A DNA stretch of 64,000 nt from CALBPI01 sp963922335. Its GTDB lineage: Bacteria; Pseudomonadota; Gammaproteobacteria; Steroidobacterales; Woeseiaceae. Position numbers and translations under genes: made by a program. Of the stretch, positions 60,117 to 64,000 are shown piece after piece. The notes under the pieces were generated by a model, which did not search any database, was not told the DNA's origin, and saw only the letters and a list, made by a program, of their open reading frames with translations. The stretch spans positions 36,137 through 100,136 of the forward strand of contig CAWUIB010000013.1 in the NCBI GenBank assembly GCA_963922335.1, given 5' to 3'. The stretch's first letter is position 1. Each line of letters starts with the position of its first letter.

Positions 60117-62032
60117 AGAACATCCTGTCCGGCCATTCGCACCAACTGCATGACCGCAGACGCTTCGGGGAAGTCTTCGATACATCCGCAATCGCGAACG
60201 ATCTCCTCGCCATCCCCGAGAGGACAAACGTTGTCTGCCGTGCATTCGTGGTAGAGGACATCGTGGGTTGCGGGACTTGTACTGGTTTCACTGACGACGC
60301 CAGACCGGCCGACGTCGTTGCGCGCGCGAGGACGCCGCGTCTTGCACGCTTGAGGACATGCGGAGACGGGCACCTCATCGAGTAGGAACATGTCACCATT
60401 CGTGACGACGTAAGATCCTGTGTCGGGATCAATGATCTGATCGGAGTAAGCCGTAGGCGTGGCGCTCTCTTCGATGAACGACTTACGCTCTAAGGCATCG
60501 CTGAATTCGTACTGAGTGTTGGTGACGCACGAATAGCTGCGTTGCTTCTGCCACCAATCGCGAGTGACCACCTCGGAACATCCCGCGCCCGTTACCGTGA
60601 TCGATGACGGCAGTGGCGACAGCCCTGTGCCTTGGTAGTTCTGGAACGTCTGAACGCCGTCGACGGTCTCCGCGCGCAGAGAGCAATCCGGATCTTCCTG
60701 ATACGCCTGGCAGCCGTCGAGAATGATGTCATCTGAGAGCTCGCACTCTGTATCGACGTTGACTTGTGCGTAAGCGTATCCCTCGCCGTAGCCGGCGACA
60801 GCGACGCGAATATTGAAGTCGACGAGACCACCGGCCTGAAGTACAGACGTGAAATCGACGTTCATCGTCTGGTTCCAGCTATTGGAAAGCTCGCAGGAGC
60901 CCGGCGGGTTGCCCATACCGGTCCACGTGTTTGGTCCGCTCCAGATCAAACTGGAATTGGCGCGAACCTGAATCCAGTCATCCCACACGGCTTGAGTTAG
61001 CCTGGCGCTCACGACCCGGTCCGGCCGTAGGACGTTAAACTCCACGTTATGTTCGTACATCGAGCAAGATGCCGGGCCCCAGTAGTTGTTCCCTATTTGA
61101 CCGAGGATCAGCTGCAAACAATTTGGTCCGCATAGCGCAACGGCGCCGGTGCCACCGTTGTAATCGATGATGTCGTCAATGGTGACTTCATCCATATAGA
61201 CCGAGCGATTGATCTGACAACTTACGTTGGACACATCGCTCTGAGTGGCCGCCGGTGACGTAGACACAAGATCGTAAACAGCATCCGTTGCCGTGACCGC
61301 CGCTGCATCCGCCGTGAGAGCGGTCGGATTATCCACGTAAGCCGTCATCCCAACGGGACCCGCTGCGCCGCACTGAGTCGTGTCTTGGCCGAAGTAACGA
61401 GCGATGGGACCGTCCACGAACACCTTCGTGATCGCGTAATAGGCGTTGTTCGCTCCGATCGCGGCCGCTGCACCGCCGCCGATCGCAGCGACCGTCGTGT
61501 CCAGGTTGTTCACCAACAGACCCGCACCGCAGTGATTGTTCACGCAGTAGCAGCCGCCTAATTGATTGAGTCCCGTTGGTTCGAGCGTCAGGTTGTTCGA
61601 ATCGTCCGCTGCCCATTCGAATGGCTGGCAGTGCGACCAGGTCCCCGGCGTGCAGCTCACGATACCGTTCGCGCAAACGCCAGAGGCATGCATCGGCGCG
61701 CTGAAGAGAGCGTCAAATGTCCCATCCGAGTTAGTGTCGTACTGGATGTTGATCTGCCCTACGTCACCGGTCCCGGACGGCGCAATGAACACCTCCATGA
61801 ACGCGTTCTCTTCGTGGCACATCAGCTGCGCCTCGAAGTCCGTTCCATCGACCGCGATCATCGACTCCTGCGAGAGCAACGGATTTGTCAGGTTGTCCTG
61901 AATCTGCTGGGCGCTTCCGGCGTGCTGCTGAAAGGCATCGGCCGACGCACGCGCAGCCGCTACATCGTCTGGATCTGCTAGCGCAGAGGACGACGCAAGG
62001 GCGACAAGTGCAGTGAGCGCCACACGTTTCAT
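60083..62032 (-). CDS. TraN-like Cys-rich protein, first half (separate gene)
   Basis: 649 residues with a signal peptide (about 1-19) and over 20 Cys in the mature part. The closing EIVRDCGCIEDFPEASAVMQLVRMAGQDVLCSSG is the TraN-type signature found in the middle of single-chain TraN proteins. The N-terminal half (Gly/Asn-rich, with an ADAFQQHAGSAQQIQDN start) fits surface-exposed TraN. Together with the next gene it would give a TraN of 1,088 residues. It overlaps traC by 4 bp. Confidence 0.78.
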   Translation of the reverse strand: MKRVALTALVALASSSALADPDDVAAARASADAFQQHAGSAQQIQDNLTNPLLSQESMIAVDGTDFEAQLMCHEENAFMEVFIAPSGTGDVGQINIQYDTNSDGTFDALFSAPMHASGVCANGIVSCTPGTWSHCQPFEWAADDSNNLTLEPTGLNQLGGCYCVNNHCGAGLLVNNLDTTVAAIGGGAAAAIGANNAYYAITKVFVDGPIARYFGQDTTQCGAAGPVGMTAYVDNPTALTADAAAVTATDAVYDLVSTSPAATQSDVSNVSCQINRSVYMDEVTIDDIIDYNGGTGAVALCGPNCLQLILGQIGNNYWGPASCSMYEHNVEFNVLRPDRVVSARLTQAVWDDWIQVRANSSLIWSGPNTWTGMGNPPGSCELSNSWNQTMNVDFTSVLQAGGLVDFNIRVAVAGYGEGYAYAQVNVDTECELSDDIILDGCQAYQEDPDCSLRAETVDGVQTFQNYQGTGLSPLPSSITVTGAGCSEVVTRDWWQKQRSYSCVTNTQYEFSDALERKSFIEESATPTAYSDQIIDPDTGSYVVTNGDMFLLDEVPVSACPQACKTRRPRARNDVGRSGVVSETSTSPATHDVLYHECTADNVCPLGDGEEIVRDCGCIEDFPEASAVMQLVRMAGQDVLCSSGTPQQLN

Positions 62033-63999
62033 GACACCGGTATTCCGGAGAGATCGCTGATCGCTTGAATCGGCGTCTTGCCCTGCTCGCGAAGCTGCAT
62101 GTACTTGGCGATGTCCCCACCGTCCGACGTGTTCACCCAGTAGTTCCACGGGTCAACCACCAATCGTCCAATGCCAGCACCAAACGGCGTGTCCAAGAAC
62201 AACTCTGAGTAGCGCGGCTTGTTGTTGCGGATGGAGGTGAGGAGATCGACTGCCAGACCTTCATAATCGATCAGCCCAAGATCGATCGCCTTCGCGTAGT
62301 CCTTGCCTTGAAGCATGAACTTGTAAGCACCGTTGTTAACAAGCACATCGCCGATGGAACCGAAACTAGCCAGATCGACCATGGACTGGAGCACCACGCC
62401 GAAGCTACCGCGATACTTGCGTGCGCGCCGGAACCCTTCCTCGATCATCGTCGCGAGACGACTCAGATCATGCGCGCCATTCTGCTTAAGGAACGACGCT
62501 GCTTCCTCGAAAAGAATGAAGCGGCGCTCGCCGCGATCCGAGAGGTAGAGATCCTGGGTCACGCTGTTCATGACCTGCATGACGACAACCGTGAAGAGCT
62601 CTTTGACCCCTTTTAGCTGATCGAGCTCGAGGACCACGAACTCGTCGCTCGCGATGTCAAAGGTTGACGGGCCGTTGAAGAACTCACCGTACTGGCCCGT
62701 GCTCGTGAAATCGCGCAAGTTGAACGCGAGCTCCTGGGCTCGGGTCCGTGCGAATTCCAAATCCTCCGAAGGATCAATATCGGTCGCGAGCTTCGGAAAT
62801 TCCCGAAGGAACTCGACCACGTAGTCGATACCACGCTCAACGTTTCCGGACTTGATCGTCGTTTCGACCGCCGCCTTGATGAGCGTCCACTCTGTCTCCG
62901 ACAGGCTTCCCCCGGAGGCGGAATAAGCCATTTCCGCGACGATATTCGCGGCAGCAACCTTGTTCCGCTCTTCGTCCTCGGCGTCCTTGGCCGTCACCAT
63001 GAAAGGATTCGTGACCGGCCGCTCGCGGCCGTAGTCCATAAAGCGACCTGAACACGTACTGCAGAGCTTCTGGTACGAGTAGCCGATATCGACAATGCGT
63101 ATCATCGCGCCGGTGGCGTAGTAGTTGCCGCAGAGGTTGTTCAACGTGAACGATTTGCCCGATCCGGACTCGGCCGACACGATAAAGTTGTGGTTGTTCG
63201 AGCGCTTGTCGAAGACATCGATGCCGATGTGCTGACCTTTGCGTCCGATGAACGCGAGCACCGGGTCACTCGCACCGCGAAAGTCGCCCTGGATAGGAAC
63301 ATAGCGCGCCACGGCCGCGGCATGAGCAACGAAAGAACGCTCCATCTTCGACACGTTTCCGTTGTCGGTGTAGAGACCGAAGGGCAGCGACGCAATCAGA
63401 AGGATTTTGCTCAGGATGGATTCTTCCTGCATCACGAAGTCTTTCGACTCCCAGATGCGCTTCACCCGCGACGCGCTGTCACGAAGTCGCTTGGCGTCTT
63501 CGTCGAAAATCCAGAACGTCGGTACCACCGTGACGAACCGGTCGGATTCGAACTTGTCGAGCGCCCAGCCGAATTCTTCGGTCCGCCGCGCGATCGCCGC
63601 CGCGAAGGAGCCGCCGCTCTTCTGAGTCATCGTCAGAGACGCCTTGTTATGGAGCGTGAACTTCAGATCGTCAAACACGATCGAACACGTCCACAAGAAA
63701 GGAGAGCCGATCTGCTCCGCGTCTTCCGCTACGCCGCGGAAACCGCCAAGGAGCGTATTCGCCTTGAGCGGGTCCACGCGCTTGGGATTGGCCTTCGGCG
63801 TCAGGCACTTCGCGTGCATGTTGCCAATTCGGTACGGCTGACGACTGAAGTCTATGTCAGTGTCGGCGTTGATAATCTGCTTGCGGATCGGCAACGATTC
63901 ATCAAACGTGCCGATCGAGCCCCCGAACTTTCGACCGTTCAGAAGGTTTCGCATAAACGCGACAAGACCCTCAACCGGCAGCTTTCGAGGCTGCAAGTG
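62029..63999 (-). CDS. traC: TraC-type conjugative ATPase, start outside the window
   Basis: At least 656 residues; the frame is open at the right edge, so the N-terminus is missing (whole TraC is about 800-850). The Walker A motif is ESGSGKS (in SAESGSGKSFTLN), Walker B is RRFILFEEAASFL, and the TraC-type segments IDVFDKRSNNHNFIVSAES and VLQSMVDLASFGSIGDVLVNN are seen. It is the VirB4-type ATPase driving pilus assembly and transfer. It is followed by the two traN-like genes. Confidence 0.95.
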   Translation of the reverse strand, partial: HLQPRKLPVEGLVAFMRNLLNGRKFGGSIGTFDESLPIRKQIINADTDIDFSRQPYRIGNMHAKCLTPKANPKRVDPLKANTLLGGFRGVAEDAEQIGSPFLWTCSIVFDDLKFTLHNKASLTMTQKSGGSFAAAIARRTEEFGWALDKFESDRFVTVVPTFWIFDEDAKRLRDSASRVKRIWESKDFVMQEESILSKILLIASLPFGLYTDNGNVSKMERSFVAHAAAVARYVPIQGDFRGASDPVLAFIGRKGQHIGIDVFDKRSNNHNFIVSAESGSGKSFTLNNLCGNYYATGAMIRIVDIGYSYQKLCSTCSGRFMDYGRERPVTNPFMVTAKDAEDEERNKVAAANIVAEMAYSASGGSLSETEWTLIKAAVETTIKSGNVERGIDYVVEFLREFPKLATDIDPSEDLEFARTRAQELAFNLRDFTSTGQYGEFFNGPSTFDIASDEFVVLELDQLKGVKELFTVVVMQVMNSVTQDLYLSDRGERRFILFEEAASFLKQNGAHDLSRLATMIEEGFRRARKYRGSFGVVLQSMVDLASFGSIGDVLVNNGAYKFMLQGKDYAKAIDLGLIDYEGLAVDLLTSIRNNKPRYSELFLDTPFGAGIGRLVVDPWNYWVNTSDGGDIAKYMQLREQGKTPIQAISDLSGIPVS

Positions 64000-64000
64000 A

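Noticed and set aside
22330..64000. Integrase, attachment sites or replication initiator defining the element as ICE or plasmid
   Set aside because: None was recognised in the window, so the type of element is left open.

Overview
The window looks like DNA from a gram-negative proteobacterium, most likely a gammaproteobacterium. The evidence is lipobox lipoproteins, a TonB-dependent receptor, a PagL-type lipid A deacylase, E. coli-like glyoxalase I and D-lactate dehydrogenase, and an F-type conjugation system. The species cannot be named from sequence alone.

Region 1 (1-22.3 kb) reads like ordinary accessory or chromosomal gene content. It holds regulators with divergent targets (LysR, ArsR, MarR, ECF sigma factor), small enzyme operons (aldo/keto reductase, SDR/tautomerase/NTF2-like, two acetyltransferases), envelope proteins, a chemoreceptor, a diguanylate cyclase, and two paralogous exported TPR proteins. 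An ECF sigma / anti-sigma / subtilase operon stands divergent to a four-repeat lipoprotein.

Region 2 (22.6-64 kb, running off the right edge) is a conjugative element, either an ICE or a plasmid. No integrase, replication initiator or attachment site is visible. Its backbone has an orphan ParB-like gene (22.9-24.8 kb), then a cargo block (25.0-34.9 kb), then leading-region genes (ssb, ardC, small genes, RHH regulator). A candidate oriT near 39.2 kb is followed by an RHH accessory gene, traD, traI, a membrane-tethered nuclease and a Cys-rich protein. Further on come an HDOD remnant, a HigBA toxin-antitoxin, a Tus-like gene, an S49 peptidase, a VirB1-like transglycosylase, and the minus-strand mating-pair operon traC-traN(split)-traW-traU-trbC-S26 peptidase-traF-traH-traG. 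The pilus genes normally found with traC (traA/L/E/K/B/V) would lie beyond 64 kb.

The cargo combines a methylglyoxal/D-lactate module (TonB receptor, glyoxalase I, cupin, AraC regulator, GST, Dld), a RES toxin with two antitoxins, and a Shedu-type defence nuclease. The ParB-like and ssb genes carry the same 50-bp upstream element and the same 28-nt hairpin after the stop codon, which suggests the cargo was inserted between two related backbone units.

The most interesting signals are: (a) a Tus-like replication-terminator gene preceded by two inverted copies of a 17-bp sequence that resembles an E. coli Ter site; (b) an oriT whose hairpin-plus-nic layout matches F, with nick polarity predicting that ssb/ardC enter the recipient first; (c) a 20-bp dyad with constant 8-bp spacing overlapping promoters of at least three transfer-region genes, including an RHH repressor's own promoter.
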